This document shows, piece by piece, positions 1-26,140 of a DNA stretch of 64,000 bases. A program made the translations under genes and the position numbers. Within the stretch, counting starts at the first letter, position 1; every line of letters begins with the position of its first letter. Below the pieces are notes generated by a model, which was not told where the DNA came from, searched no databases, and saw nothing but the letters and a program-made list of their open reading frames with translations. Source of the stretch: Acanthosoma haemorrhoidale. Lineage: Eukaryota > Arthropoda > Insecta > Hemiptera > Acanthosomatidae. The stretch is from contig OV884011.1 of NCBI GenBank assembly GCA_930367205.1, positions 44,777,754 through 44,841,753 of the forward strand, read 5' to 3'.

Positions 1-3000
1 GAAAAGTGAAGGTAAGCTTAAACCTTCTAAATTATTTTCTAAAGACAGGATGGATTATAATTCTTCCAAGTCATGTTCATCTAGTCCTAATTCTAGAAGT
101 CATTCTGAGTTAAAACAAACTGAATCAACTGCTAAGGAGGACATACATTTCCCCCATCAAGTGCAGGAGGATTCACTGCCTTTAAATAAAAATCCTTCAA
201 AAAAAGGTAAAAGATTGCTTAAGCTTCCTAAATTATTTTCTCGAGACAAGCTAGACCATGATTCTTCCAAGTCATGTTCGTCTAGACTTAGTTCTAGAAG
301 TCATGCTGATTTAAAGTTAATTGAATCAAGTGGTAAGAACATGCAATCTCACCCTGAAGTGCTGGAGGATTCACAGCCATCTAAAGAAAATTCTTATAAA
401 AAAAGTAATTGTAAGGTAAAAAATAAATCCTATCAAGCAAAGTCTTCTAAATTATGCCTACGAGACAAATCAGAGTTTGATTTGCCAAAGTCAAATGCAT
501 CTAAATGTAGTTCTAAAAACCATGCTTATTTAAAATCAACTGAATCAAATCCTGAGGAAAATATTAAAATACATGAAGAATCGTATAAATCTAAAGTTAA
601 AGTTTTGAATAGGAAAAGAAATAGGGTGAAAAGTAAATTGTCTAAACATAGTTGTGAAAATCATGTTGATTTAAAGTTAACTTGTGAAGTAAATATAGAA
701 ATACCATCTGAAGTACAGTCAGAGCCTTGGCCATCCAAAGAAAATCCTATCAATGAAAAAGTGAATCAAGGATCTGCTGAATGTAATGATCCTAAAAATC
801 CATTAAAGTTAAATCAAAACCCATTGAAAGAACAGATAGGCTTGCTTCCTTCTGTAAGGTCAAGTGATAGCAAGGTAACCCCAGAGCTGTCCGAACTTAA
901 CCTTCCAGAAACACAAATTGAGTTGCAACTTTCTTATTCTGATCCAATCCCTTCAAATCATGTGCATCAAATACACCCTAATAGTGCTAAGGTTGATGAA
1001 GCTATACAACAAAGGATATCATTTGAGTCCTCTTTGGCTTTATATAGGAAACTTGATGAAGAATGTGATGTTTTGTTGGAAAATAATGAAAAAATCTTGT
1101 CTTCTGAAGTTCAGCAAAGTGATTATAAAGAAATTGATGACTCTAACGTCTTATTAATGACTACCAAGAGAAACTCTGACATTAAAGATAAAAAGGAAGG
1201 GGAAACCACTTCTTATGTGCCTTGTAATAGCTCAATAAGCAAACTGGGATGGTATAATGCTTGCAAAACTGATTGCTCATCGTGTAGAAATTCTGTGATG
1301 TTAATAATGGAAGAGAATATGTCAATGGATGATTCTGATTTAAAATATTTTGATGATCCAGTTGGTTTGGACAGCGTTATGGGTAATATGATTGGCACTG
1401 ATTGTTGTACGTAAATTTAACTAGTTGTGATCTGTATGAAACTGGTTGCATAAATATAAACTGTAAAATAAATGATAGTGAAACCAAATATCTTTCTTTA
1501 ATAACTCATATTCAGGAAAACATTAGAGGAGAGAACAAAAAAAAATTAACTATTTTATAAAAAGTATCTTATAAAACTTGTACCAATTATTGTTAAAAAT
1601 ATGACCTCTGTTAACTTGTTGGCAATGGTTTTTCATAATGAAATGGGCATTTCTCCATAATAAGCAGGCATTTAAGGAGAAAAAATGTATATTTTGCAAA
1701 GCTGTAAATATTTCTAGACCCGAGGTGGAACCGATTTAATTCTTATATCCCTGTAACAGTCATATTTCATTATTTTCAGTCATGTTCAAAAATTAATATT
1801 TAAAAAAAAAATGGTTGTTACTTCAATTTAGGAAAACAAGAATTTTGGTTTGATCGGAAGTTGATTCAGTAATCTCAAACAACCTTGTATGGATGTTTCT
1901 ATTGATGAAATAGATAATCTAAGAGACAGTCTAAAAAGGTAATTTTAATTTCTTGATACCAAATTGTTATGTCAGAATATTTTTCTTTAATAATATGTCA
2001 TTATTCTTGACAACTATGTAGTGTAAGTAGTGTTTTTAAAATCTTAAAATAGAATTGTGTATACAACTCTTGTAAATGTGTATATAACTCAAAATAAATT
2101 TGATCTCTAATTTTATAATTTTTTAAAAAATTATAAATAATTTAGATAATATTTAATAATTCTTTAAGATTTATGTAAATAATATATATTTTACACATGT
2201 ATTTAGATTATGAATTTTGTGTTGTTCTATGGCATTATATCTCTTGTTAATGGACTTGATTGTTATGTAGGTGATAAATTTAATGCTATTGTAAAGTATT
2301 CTTTATGTAAGTTTATAGTATCCATGTATTTTTAATATATACTATTTTCATTTAAAAAAAAAAATGAAATGATTCAAACTTATTGCGAAATAACTTTTTG
2401 TTAGTTAATAGATGTTCTTTTGATTAAATGTTTTATTACCATCCTGGCATGTAACAAGCTTTAAGTTTTATTTCACTTATTCTGTAAATATACTTTGTTA
2501 AAAGAAAATATTGTAGCTGTTGAAATGTTATACCTTTCTATCCATTTATTACAAGATATTAAGAAATAAAAAGTAATAGAAGATGACCTAAGATTATAGT
2601 ATACCATTAATTTTGAAACTGGCAAGTGGTGGTGGTTAAATTTTCATTTTGTCATCTTATAAATTGAATTAGTTAATTAATCCATATTTAAAATGGAATT
2701 ATCCTTTCTAAATAATACTTATGTTCTAACGCTTCTGCTTTCTAATTTTCTTTTCTACTAATAAAATTTAAAGGAAAAAGAAATGAATATCGTTATATGT
2801 GACTAAAAATAAATCATTTGATGACCGTAGCAGTTACAAATTTATAGCCTTATCCACTTTCCATGTAGCCTTTGTCAAAAAATAAAAGTGTATTAAGCAA
2901 TCTGTTATGTGTGTTATAAGGACATTATAACAGTTGTTAATCAGAATGTAATTTTAGTTATTATGCGTGTAACAATTGAAATGACCTTTCTTCTTTAATA

Positions 3001-5655
3001 TTAAACTTTTTATTGATTACCTCACCGCAAGATTTAATAATCACTAAGGAGATAAATTATTGAAATGCGGGCTGATACTCTCAAGAAGTATAATTTGTCA
3101 TACAAGATTCTAGGCAAGTAAATTCACAGTGATGACCTTGTAATTGTAACTTAAATAATTTTAGTCATAACCTTTTAAACAGATTGTTTGAACCACCATT
3201 AACCATTCTGATTCTAAAAGTTTAGTAAGGTATTTATTTAAATGGCGTTATTATTAATAAATGTTAAGATTTGTCCATCAAATCAAACACCACTACCAAT
3301 TAATCAATATTAAAAATTAATAATATACTCATTCAAAATAAAAGTCATCTAGAAAAAACATTTCTGATTAAATCCATGAAATTAAATAAATATGCTCTGG
3401 AAAAAATTTTTTTAGAAGATCGAAATCATATCAAGATTTTAAAAGAAAACCCTTACAAGAAAGAAGATGAACATTTAAAAATTTATGAAAACCTCGGTTT
3501 ATGACTCCATCATCCCCTAAGGATAATTGTTAGTATGTAATATTAATAGTCCATGATTCATGTATCTGTTGAGATAAGACTGAGAATTTTATAAATAAAT
3601 TGATTATTTATTATCAGCATGTTAGTATTCTGGAATTGGCATATTAAAAATGTTGATAGTTAATTATTTATTGGTTATTGCTATCTGTGCTATATGATAT
3701 GGTTTTTCACCATTTAAAACATCGTTGGAACGTGAGGGAGTGAACCAAACTGACCACAAATGAACGGGTCAATCGTAAAAGAACAATTCTATCATCCATA
3801 TGGACTTGTTTGTTTGGGTTCCTTTAAGCAATTAAACGGATCATTAAATTAACGAAATATGTAACCGAAATGACTAAAAGCCGACTTATGCAGGTTACGC
3901 TACTTGATGGAAATGTAGATACTGCTTATCGATCCCTTCGATAAATGGGCAGCTTTTATGATCAGTGACATGTTTATTTCTTAAATACATAATTAATTCA
4001 TTCTTAATTCTCGTTTAGTTCATTAGAATAGTTGAATGATACATTGTTAATTTAGCTTGCTTTTAATTGTATTCTGGTTAAGAATCCCCCCCTTACCCAA
4101 AGAAAAACAACTCCAAACATGTTTAACTTATTTCTGTTTAGACTTTTGTTTCTAGTCTTGGAAAATAACCTTTGACTGCACTAACCTAGCAAGAAGCAGG
4201 GATAGTAAATTATGTATTGGCCATGCTACGATCTTGCGACTTATATATCGTTTGAATAATTTTATTGGCCTTGGGCTTGTTTTTTAGATTTTCAGGTGAC
4301 ATTTTGAGATGTCTTGAAATATATATATCATCATAACTTACGATGTATATTGCCCCAGGAAATTATATCAATATATATATCGTAACTTAAGATCTACAGT
4401 GCATGAGTGTGTGTATGTATATAAACTGTTTTTTATACTCAGGGTAACATCAGTTCAACCAACCAAGAACAACCCTTTTCAATATTGCTTAACACACTTG
4501 AGTTAGACATTTGCTTTGTAATGCAAGTGGTTAGACATTTGCTTTGTAATGCAAGTGGTTAGACATTTGCTTTGTAATGCAAGTGGTTAGACATTTGCTT
4601 TGTAATGCAAGTGGTTAGACATTTGCTTTGTAATGCAAGTGGTTAGACATTTGCTTTGTAATGCAAGTGGTTAGACATTTGCTTTGTAATGCAAGTGGTT
4701 AGACATTTGCTTTGTAATGCAAGTGGTTAGACATTTGCTTTGTAATGCAAGTGGTTAGACATTTGCTTTGTAATGCAAGTGGAGATTGTACATATATCTA
4801 GCTAATGTGGGCGACATAATGGCGGTTTTTCTGCCTTTTCCTTTTTTCTATGCTTGTTTCTTCAAGAAGATATACAAAATATGATGATGATCTGAGATAT
4901 ATTGATTTTTGTGATTAGTAAAGCTTCCACGACAGATCTCCAATACTATTTAGATCTTTTGGTTTTTCTCAAAACCCCTTGTAATATTTTTTTTTAAACT
5001 AATAATAGAATTTATTTAATTAATCTACATAAACTAAAAGTTGACCTTTTTTCATTATATTTACTTTAGCTATGCTACATTGTATACAATTTCTGAAAAT
5101 GCACAAGAACTTAATCCATCTATACAATGCAAGCTTTTTTGGAAGTTAAAGAAGACAGGGCTCACCCTGAGGATTTAGATTCTACATCAATAATTTTTAT
5201 TTATCTTCAATACACCTCCCTCTTATCAGAAGATGCTATCTCATGAACATGGCCATATAGTCAGTTTTTCTGACATGTTGCTTTCCCCAAAACTGTTTGA
5301 GAGTTTCCTGACTTTTAGAGTCCAAGACTGAATACACTCTCCAAGAAAATGTAATTAATATTAAATATTGAAATTATTACTATTGCTACTACAAGTTATT
5401 TAACTTTTGCCCTATGAATATTTTTTATTTTAACATTAATTTATTTTTTTTCATCTTTTAAGCACTAGAAAACAATTGTTCTGAAATGTCTCTATTGTTA
5501 GTTTTTTAGTGAATATGAATAAAACAGGAGACCCACTTCAACTTAAATTAGAAGATGAAATAAAAAGAAAGCAGAGAACAAGGCTTATAATAAGGAAACT
5601 TATATCAGTATTTATGTTTAGAAGAAATTTTAGTTGGGAAGATGATATATTTTAA
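1..5655 (+). CDS. Unrecognised Ser/Lys-rich repeat protein, 3' part of a multi-exon gene (5' end outside window)
   Basis: Exons seen: 1-1410 (open at the left edge; the frame starts at base 2), 1870-1938 and 5502-5655, stop TAA at 5653-5655. The large exon runs into a stop at 1412, but a donor at 1411 (AC|GTAAAT), an acceptor at 1869 (TTCAG) and a second intron 1939-5501 (AAAG|GTAATT ... GTTAG) keep the frame in phase through all three exons, and AATAAA follows 66 bp after the last stop. The large exon encodes at least 469 mostly polar residues with degenerate repeats of about 67 residues sharing SSKSCSS, SRSH.DLK and PSKEN-like blocks. The last two exons look helical and charged, with motifs such as SIDEIDNLRDSLK and EDEIKRKQRTRL, and end in SWEDDIF. 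No enzyme or named domain is recognised. Low complexity suggests a disordered scaffold or chromatin/cytoskeletal protein, but function is unknown. The splice model is an inference; the open frame is seen directly. Confidence 0.65.
26..740 (+). repeat. Degenerate coding tandem repeat, ~201-bp unit
   Basis: The DNA near 26-90 and 224-290 is nearly identical (both contain TTCTTCCAAGTCATGTTC, starting at 61 and 262, a 201-bp period). Weaker third and fourth units follow near 430-560 and 600-740. Each unit encodes K-L-F-S/R-D, SSKSCSS, a SRSH-like block and an acidic P-S-K-E-N end. The reading frame is kept across units. Confidence 0.75.
1939..5501 (+). other. Intron of the repeat-protein gene
   Basis: AT-rich intron of 3.6 kb. 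Apart from the 28-bp array I find no exon here. A short open stretch near 3064-3120 reads like coding sequence, but it has an in-frame stop upstream and no matching acceptor. A less AT-rich block at about 3715-3960 may be an old transposon. Confidence 0.5.
4502..4781. repeat. Perfect 28-bp tandem repeat, ten copies
   Basis: Ten copies begin at 4502, 4530, 4558, 4586, 4614, 4642, 4670, 4698, 4726 and 4754. I see no mismatch between copies. The unit runs from GTTAGACATTTGC to TAATGCAAGTG. It contains a short imperfect inverted pair (CATTTGC / GCAAGTG). The array lies in the intron 1939-5501 of the repeat-protein gene. Confidence 0.95.
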
Positions 5656-5720
5656 TTTAATATATTTTAAAGAGGAAAAAAATGTTCAGTTCAACAGCAA
5701 TGGAAAACTTTTGTTCTGTA

Positions 5721-5726
5721 AATAAA
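5721..5726 (+). terminator. Polyadenylation signal AATAAA
   Basis: Canonical AATAAA 66 bp after the TAA at 5653. It supports 5502-5655 as the terminal exon of the repeat-protein gene. Confidence 0.6.
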
Positions 5727-7718
5727 AAAATTAATATATATACTTTTTTTTAGTTAAAATGTATGTTATTCGTAGTTTATTTTGAAGATTAGGCTATTAA
5801 AAAAAAAATCAGTTATATTAATTAACAAAAAATTGTTTTGTTATAGTTGATGTTGTTTATTGTATTTTTCATTTGGTGAAATTGTTTCTGTTGTCATAAA
5901 CTATTACTCGTTTTTTTTCTGGATATATTTCTTTCTTTTTTAATGTTGTTTCTTTATCTGATGGCTAATTTTGTAGTTAGATTATTGTTATTATTAGATA
6001 GTTATGTTACTGTTATCTAATTCATTACTTATATTACTAGTTTTATTATTATTATTAATGAACTGGTTAGATGCCCCTTGGGGCATTAACTGTTTTTCTA
6101 TGTTTTAGTAGAAATAAGAGAACCATTGCATTCATTATTTCTTTTAGTATAAATAACCACTTAAATATTAATTATTTTCTAAGTAGCTACATATCAACAA
6201 ATGTTTAATTTGATAATTATCCTGCCTTTTTGTTTTTTTAATTTGAAAAAAAGAAAAACATTATTCCTATTTAATTTATTCTACACACAATTCAAGAAAT
6301 TTTAATACTGTCATATTTTACAAAATTAAGCTATCCATTTGTCAATATGTGGTTACCTGTTTGAAAGAAGTTACGTGCCAAGTCTTTGTGACTCTATCTC
6401 TAAATTATTAAACACTAAATAGTTATTTCTATTTGTTGTAATAAAATATATGTTTATTTAAAGATATAATCTATTGATCCTTTTGTCACTTTATAGAATA
6501 TTTTATCTTAATTTAAAATAAAGCTTTTTTTAGGGTTATAAGTACTCATTTTCATCATGGTAGACAACCTATTAATATTTTGGAACTCATAGCATATTGT
6601 AATTTTTGTTTAGGACCTGATGCAGATGTACCCTAAATGGGTGAAATCCATGAAACAGTGTTAGCCTATAATACCCTATAGTTTTCCCTTCATCTTAATA
6701 GTGGCTTAATTAAATGTATTCCAGTCATTCACAATAATTTCATGTGTCATTATATGTTCGCCAATTACATATAAATTAATATCAATTAAAATGAACACAA
6801 ATGCGTGATGACATTTTAAAAAAAAATATTGCATGAGATGATATACTTACTCGTAAGTATCTCAGAATAGGCTTTTTATTTCACCTAAGTTTTCATACTG
6901 CTACTGACTTCAGAATAATTTTTTTTATGAACTGATGATAGTTTTTTGTTGTAATTTATACTTTTATTTTTACATTGCCCAAAAATTGAATTTAGAAGCG
7001 ACACAAGTAATGGCAATTAATTATATTGAATAGTCTTGATTATATTAATTTTATAGTTGGTAATTACATATCATTGTAACCTTAGTTTGAAGGAATCTAA
7101 TATTTATTGTTTTGCAATTTTATTATCACAAATTTTTTAATTTAGAATTTTTTAATAAATTTTTTAGATTTATGACTTATTGAATTTTATTTTATGAAAT
7201 TTCAGAGGTTTTTTTTTGGAAAACACTCCCCATTTTTTAAAATTGTATTTATTTAATGTAAAATTAATATCAACAGAATTATTCATATCATATCAGAACC
7301 ATCTAAACCAATTTTTTAAAAGTTATTTTTTAGACCACTTGAGAATGAAAACAACTTTTGAAAGTGCTTGTGGTATTAGAAAAAGTTTGATTGATTTCAG
7401 ACATCATAATGTTCTACAATTATTGTTCACTTTATAAAATAAGGAATCAAGGAACTACATAGAAAGGATGATCTGTCTTTATTGTTAGATGAATTAATAT
7501 ATTAGCAATGTAAAAGTATATAAATAAAACTTGTTTGAAAACTTTAAATAATCATTGTCCTATATTAATTTGTAAAATTAACAAAACAAAAAAACAACCA
7601 TTAAATAGATTAATCTAGTTTCTAAAATAATTTGTTTTTATGTATTTCACTCACGCTCACTTCTTTAACATCATAAAAGTTATGTACTTTATAATATTTA
7701 GTTATTTATGCAGTCAAA
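5727..7718. other. Convergent intergenic spacer
   Basis: AT-rich spacer between two genes that end towards each other. A 73-codon open frame at 7216-7437 has no family signature and its composition matches the surrounding spacer. Nothing else is supported. Confidence 0.5.
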
Positions 7719-7724
7719 TTTATT
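7719..7724 (-). terminator. Polyadenylation signal of beta-tubulin
   Basis: AATAAA on the minus strand, about 38 bp after the tubulin stop codon. Confidence 0.6.
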
Positions 7725-7761
7725 ATTTGTAATGGAATGACATGCTGATTCCAAAAAATGT

Positions 7762-21684
<13,923 letters not shown>

Positions 21685-23634
21685 GGTGTCTGTTGCTAAA
21701 CTTGGAGCTGAGATGAGGGGAGCCAACAGGACAGATTTAGATACAGGCTAACATTTTTTTTTTTATCAGCCCTTGCCTGAGGCTTTAATCACGTTAATAA
21801 CAGAAATGTACTAAATTTTTTTTTTTTTTATGGAATAAAATTTGAATTGTAACCAATTATCTATGAAATAATAATAAAAAAAAAGCTATTTATATTAACC
21901 AATTGTTTCCCCACATACTGCTTTTTGATAGGTATCTTCCCTATCATGCATTTTGGGGAATTACAGATTGGCTTTTACAACATATTCATGGTGGATAATT
22001 AATACCAGAGATAAATAACCAACATGTCACTTTGGCATAAGGAACATGATGTGCGCTAAAACAAACGTCTTGGGATTCTCAATTAGACATTGAAGGACAA
22101 CTTTGAACTACTTAAATTTCTATGTGTTATATATGCTCGCCCAAGTGAGCACATTTTTTTAAATATATAATATTCTCATAATTTTAATGACATTAAATAA
22201 GATACTATCAATATTATAAATTATGCGATTTAACCCTTTATATATATATATATATTATTATTATAATTTAGTAGTGTTGTTACTTAGAAGTTCACACTTC
22301 ACATCATAGTAAGGTAAAGATTTTATCAACAAAATTTTGTTTTAATTGATCAATTTATTAGCAGCATTGTTTTTTTAAATTTATTTTTACAAAAGCTATC
22401 TTGATAATATAGTATCCTCTCCAATCTTTCAATGGATTGAGATAAGGATCATATTTATAGGCCTTGGATATTTATGTTGCTCAAGAGAGGCACTTGGAGC
22501 CATTATCTTTTAAAATAGTCGATTAGTACAAATATGTGTTTGTCTTCTACTTGGAATGCTTCACTATTGGATAGACAATAAGTTCCCAAGAAACTGTGAA
22601 TAAATATATCTAGAGATTATTTCAAGACTTCAGTCTAAGATCAATAATTGATGCAATTTTATTTAACTTGTGCTGTACACAATAAATTCTTGGCCTTATT
22701 TACTAAAATATAATATATTATTAAATGGCTTGTTTTAAGTTTTTCTTTTATAATTCTAATGAAATAGCAACAATTTACTGGTACAGTGGTTTAATGTAAA
22801 ATGATAATATTTCATTGTTAGAACACCTGTGAGAAATTGTGTCCGTAAAACTAAGATGTCATGTTAATAGTTTAGTTATTTAATTTATATAATTTATAGT
22901 CTGTGTAATTAAATTATGATGGTGATAGTAATTGATTTTATTATTAATCTAAAATATCTATACATATTCTAAAATATCAGAAAAAATTAAGTTGTTAATT
23001 ATGCTTATAAAATATAATTGATTTGTATGTTCTTCATGAAACCAAAATAATGGATTGTGAAATGTATTAATTCAAATTAGAAGAATAGATTTCGAACACA
23101 TTTATTTCTGTCCAATGGGGTTTATTAAGAGCACTGGATAAAATATTTTTAAAAAATCACCTATACATAACTAAAATGACCCATTGAAATCACCTGGAAC
23201 GACTTTAAACAAACAACTTTTTTTTCCATTAGTAATTAATGTATAATTAACCATGGGAAAAATACAGAGCTTTAAATCTGAAATAGCTTGAGAAAGATAT
23301 GTAGTTAGTAGATTTGGAACCAAATTTTGTCACAATTGATTTTTTATTCCCATCATTCTACCTTAACTAAACATAAACAGAATAGGATATCACAGATGAG
23401 TGTTGAATGTACAATAAAATTTTAGGTTGTTTGTATAATTTTTACAGCCACTATTGCGTAACAGACAGATGAAAGACCCTCCACCAGTTAAAAGTAAAAC
23501 ATCTTAATAAGTAGCACTTATGTCACCATCCAATACAGAGCACTAACACCGTGGCTTGTTTATATATTATTATATTATATTGCTAGGATAAAACAGGATC
23601 AATGAAAAACATTACTCAGGAGTGTTAAATAGTA
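21685..23634. other. Spacer upstream of beta-tubulin
   Basis: It must hold the tubulin promoter and 5' UTR, but no core promoter can be placed with confidence in this AT-rich sequence. It has TA tracts near 22240. No gene seen. Confidence 0.4.
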
Positions 23635-23640
23635 TTTATT
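23635..23640 (-). terminator. Polyadenylation signal of the COX8-like gene
   Basis: AATAAA on the minus strand, 92 bp past the stop codon at 23732. Confidence 0.55.
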
Positions 23641-23731
23641 AAAAAGTCGTTAAACTTTTCCTATAACAATTCATTGATTCTTTGAACACTATGATAATAC
23701 AATAAAAAAAATGACTAATATTAACTGAAGT

Positions 23732-25621
23732 TTATGATCTTTCCCTGTACTTTCTGACATTCATCAGCACGTAGAGTGGAACAACGAACATACCGATACC
23801 AATCAAAGACATATGCACAAATTTTTCCTGCAACAAAAAAATAAATATCATCCTTCTAATTCTAAGTAACCATGTTTCTTTGAAAAAAAAAAATAATATA
23901 AAACAAAATCATTATACTAATATAAAATATCACAATTTAATAAATCTGTGACATATCTAGGGATGGATAAATGCTAGTTGAAAGAAACAAATATTAAAAC
24001 ATTCATAGCGTTCTAAGACCAAACAGATAAATATTAAATTCTGGGTATTTCTCAATAAATTAACAGAAAATGTGATGATTCAAGCCCACTTTGTCTACAT
24101 TGATGAAGTAGGATTGTAACTTGTATAAATTGTCTTTTTAAACTTTAATTTTTTATTCATCGAAACAACTGGTAAATAGTAGAAGTATTTTAATAAAATG
24201 TTCACTACACTTAGGGCATATAATACTGAACATTTTATATTTAAGGGTTAATTATTATGTCATGAAATTACAGACCAATTTTGGACAGAAGTAATGAGAT
24301 GCTATGTGGTGTATACCATTTAGATTACTTAAAAACTGTACCACATCACTCATATTTCATTGTAGAATTGACAATGGAAGAAATGTAAGTATAAATCGAG
24401 AATCAGTACAGGAATTTTTTTTCAATTGAAGTGGGCCTTATCCTTTCAAGCAAACACAACATTTCTAAATACAATGCCTTCATCAGGCCCTGCTTGATAA
24501 CAAATAGGCGTGGACAAATATTATTACTTGATATAATTTTCCTTGTGGAAATTTAACATCTCTCCCACTTTCCATCTAAACAATTCATTTGGTTTGCAGT
24601 TCAGTTCCATTCCTGTGGAACTGTTAAAATATTATTTTAACCATTTTTGGGACTTCGGCAAGGGAAGGTTAGGTCATAAATCAGACCTACCAGTGATGGC
24701 AAAAACTTGATTGAACTAACATTAATTTACTTTCAGTAAAAATAAACTAAAAATTGCTTTCCAGCTAAAATTTTAGAAGTTCATAATTTATATATTACTT
24801 ATTATGTGAGGCGTAACTTATTTAAGTTTTCTTTTCAAGTACTAAGCCTATTCTATAACCTTCTTGAGCGATTCTGATGAAAACCAGATCCATCCCATTG
24901 AATAACAACTTCAAAAGTGCTTTCTCCTATCAAACTCAGAAAACAAGGTTTTTTTGTCTCTCCTCTAATATTACTGAAAAATAGACCGTGCTGGTTTTGA
25001 AACTTAACGCCTCATGTACTTAATAAAATTTAACCGCTAGTTTTTAAAAATATTTTAAAGAATTTAAAATATAAATTTTTATCTTTTAACATGTTAATGA
25101 TCATAAGAGGCCTATAGACTGGGCTGCCAACCTGGTTAAAGGGTGATGTTGGCTATCACTATCATTTGCTTAATGTTTAAGATAGTAATTTCGGTTTTTA
25201 ATGAAGTGCAAATATAATTTGTTTAACAATTCCCTTCAATGTGAAGGGTTTAACACACAGGATATACCCTGGCTTAGTTTTACAAACCATTAAATTATAA
25301 TATATTTATCAGTATATGACAGTATTAGCGAATTTTATATGACAAATTGCAGGAGGTTAGCTATGGATGTATTGATTAGTGATATCACATTACAGAAATA
25401 AGATAGGGAAAATAAAAAAAACACATAAATTCAAGAGTTTTAATTGAATTTCTGCTATATATTGAAAAGATTAAGTATCAATTTCGATATATATTTGTAC
25501 TCACGGCTAAAGAAATTCTCACTGCAGGAGGACCGGAGATAAGGGTCCTACGTTGATTAAAAGCCAAATTGCTCTTCAGAAGAGGGGAAACTCTCGAGAC
25601 CAAACTGCGTGCTGGAAACAT
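23732..25621 (-). CDS. Cytochrome c oxidase subunit 8-like protein (complete, 70 aa)
   Basis: Probable small nuclear-encoded subunit of mitochondrial complex IV in the inner membrane. Exon 1 is 25505-25621 (start ATG 25619-25621) and exon 2 is 23732-23827; the junction is GT-AG in phase 0 (39 + 31 residues). The N-terminus MFPARSLVSRV, rich in Arg and Ser and free of acidic residues over about 25 residues, looks like a mitochondrial targeting peptide. It is followed by ISGPPAVRISLAEK, then a single membrane segment (about residues 43-57, with Pro) and a basic end KYRERS. The order pre-sequence, S-G-P-P, A-E-K, helix with P..VL and terminal K-Y matches subunit 8. Subunit 7C or another small complex IV chain is the main alternative. 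It shares a 519-bp upstream region with Cdc20, which is transcribed the other way. Confidence 0.7.
23828..25504 (-). other. Intron of the COX8-like gene
   Basis: AT-rich. A block near 24475-24500 (CCTTCATCAGGCCCTGC) resembles a common invertebrate repeat motif, also seen inverted in degenerate form near 54945. No exon seen. Confidence 0.4.
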
Positions 25622-26140
25622 TATCTTTTACAAATTAGAAGATTAACTAAATTCGAGCACAAAATTCGCTAACGTCGGGTTTGGCCTTGAGAAAATAGAA
25701 CCAAGATGTACCACAGCTGTCTGAAGTCAATCATACGTCAAATCAAAAACAATCCGGCCGTTTTATAAAAATTACCAACGGAAACTACAAAAAAAATAAG
25801 TTATAAATACTATTTCAGTTATTGTTATAATTGATAATATTTCAAGAAGTTTTTTTTTTTTTTGGTATACAGTTAGAACTCACAGCTGTGATATCACTCA
25901 AGCAGCGTTAAACTTTTAAATGTGTTTGTCTCTAAGAAACCGTTGGTGTAGGCCGAGACCTGAGACACAGGGTAATTTCGCATTTTGTAAAATTAAAATT
26001 CTATCTTGACAGCTTTTTTAGTTCATAGGTATCCGATAGTGGGACACTTTACTGCCTTCATTGAATACAAAGTCCGCCTATAAACAGTTCTTTCTTATTC
26101 ATTTTCAGATTTCTAAGTTGAACCTGTTTTCAACCAGAGC
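25622..26140. promoter_or_regulatory. Divergent promoter region, COX8-like gene and Cdc20
   Basis: 519 bp separate the two start codons on opposite strands, so both promoters and 5' UTRs must fit here or share elements. A possible 5'-UTR intron of Cdc20 runs from a donor near 25974 (CAGG|GTAATT) to an acceptor at 26108 (TTTTCAG). No TATA box can be assigned with confidence. Confidence 0.6.

Noticed and set aside
1212..1414. Stop at 1412-1414 as the true end of the first gene
   Set aside because: A good donor overlaps the stop and two downstream exons fit in phase, ending before a poly-A signal. Transcript data could still show this isoform.
3064..3120. Possible extra exon of the first gene
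   Set aside because: It reads like coding sequence, but a stop lies just upstream in frame and no acceptor gives the right phase.
4502..4781. CRISPR-like array of 28-bp repeats
   Set aside because: Repeats are directly adjacent with no spacers, and the context is an animal intron. It is a minisatellite.
7216..7437. 73-codon open frame as a gene
   Set aside because: No domain, AT-driven composition, no splice or promoter support.
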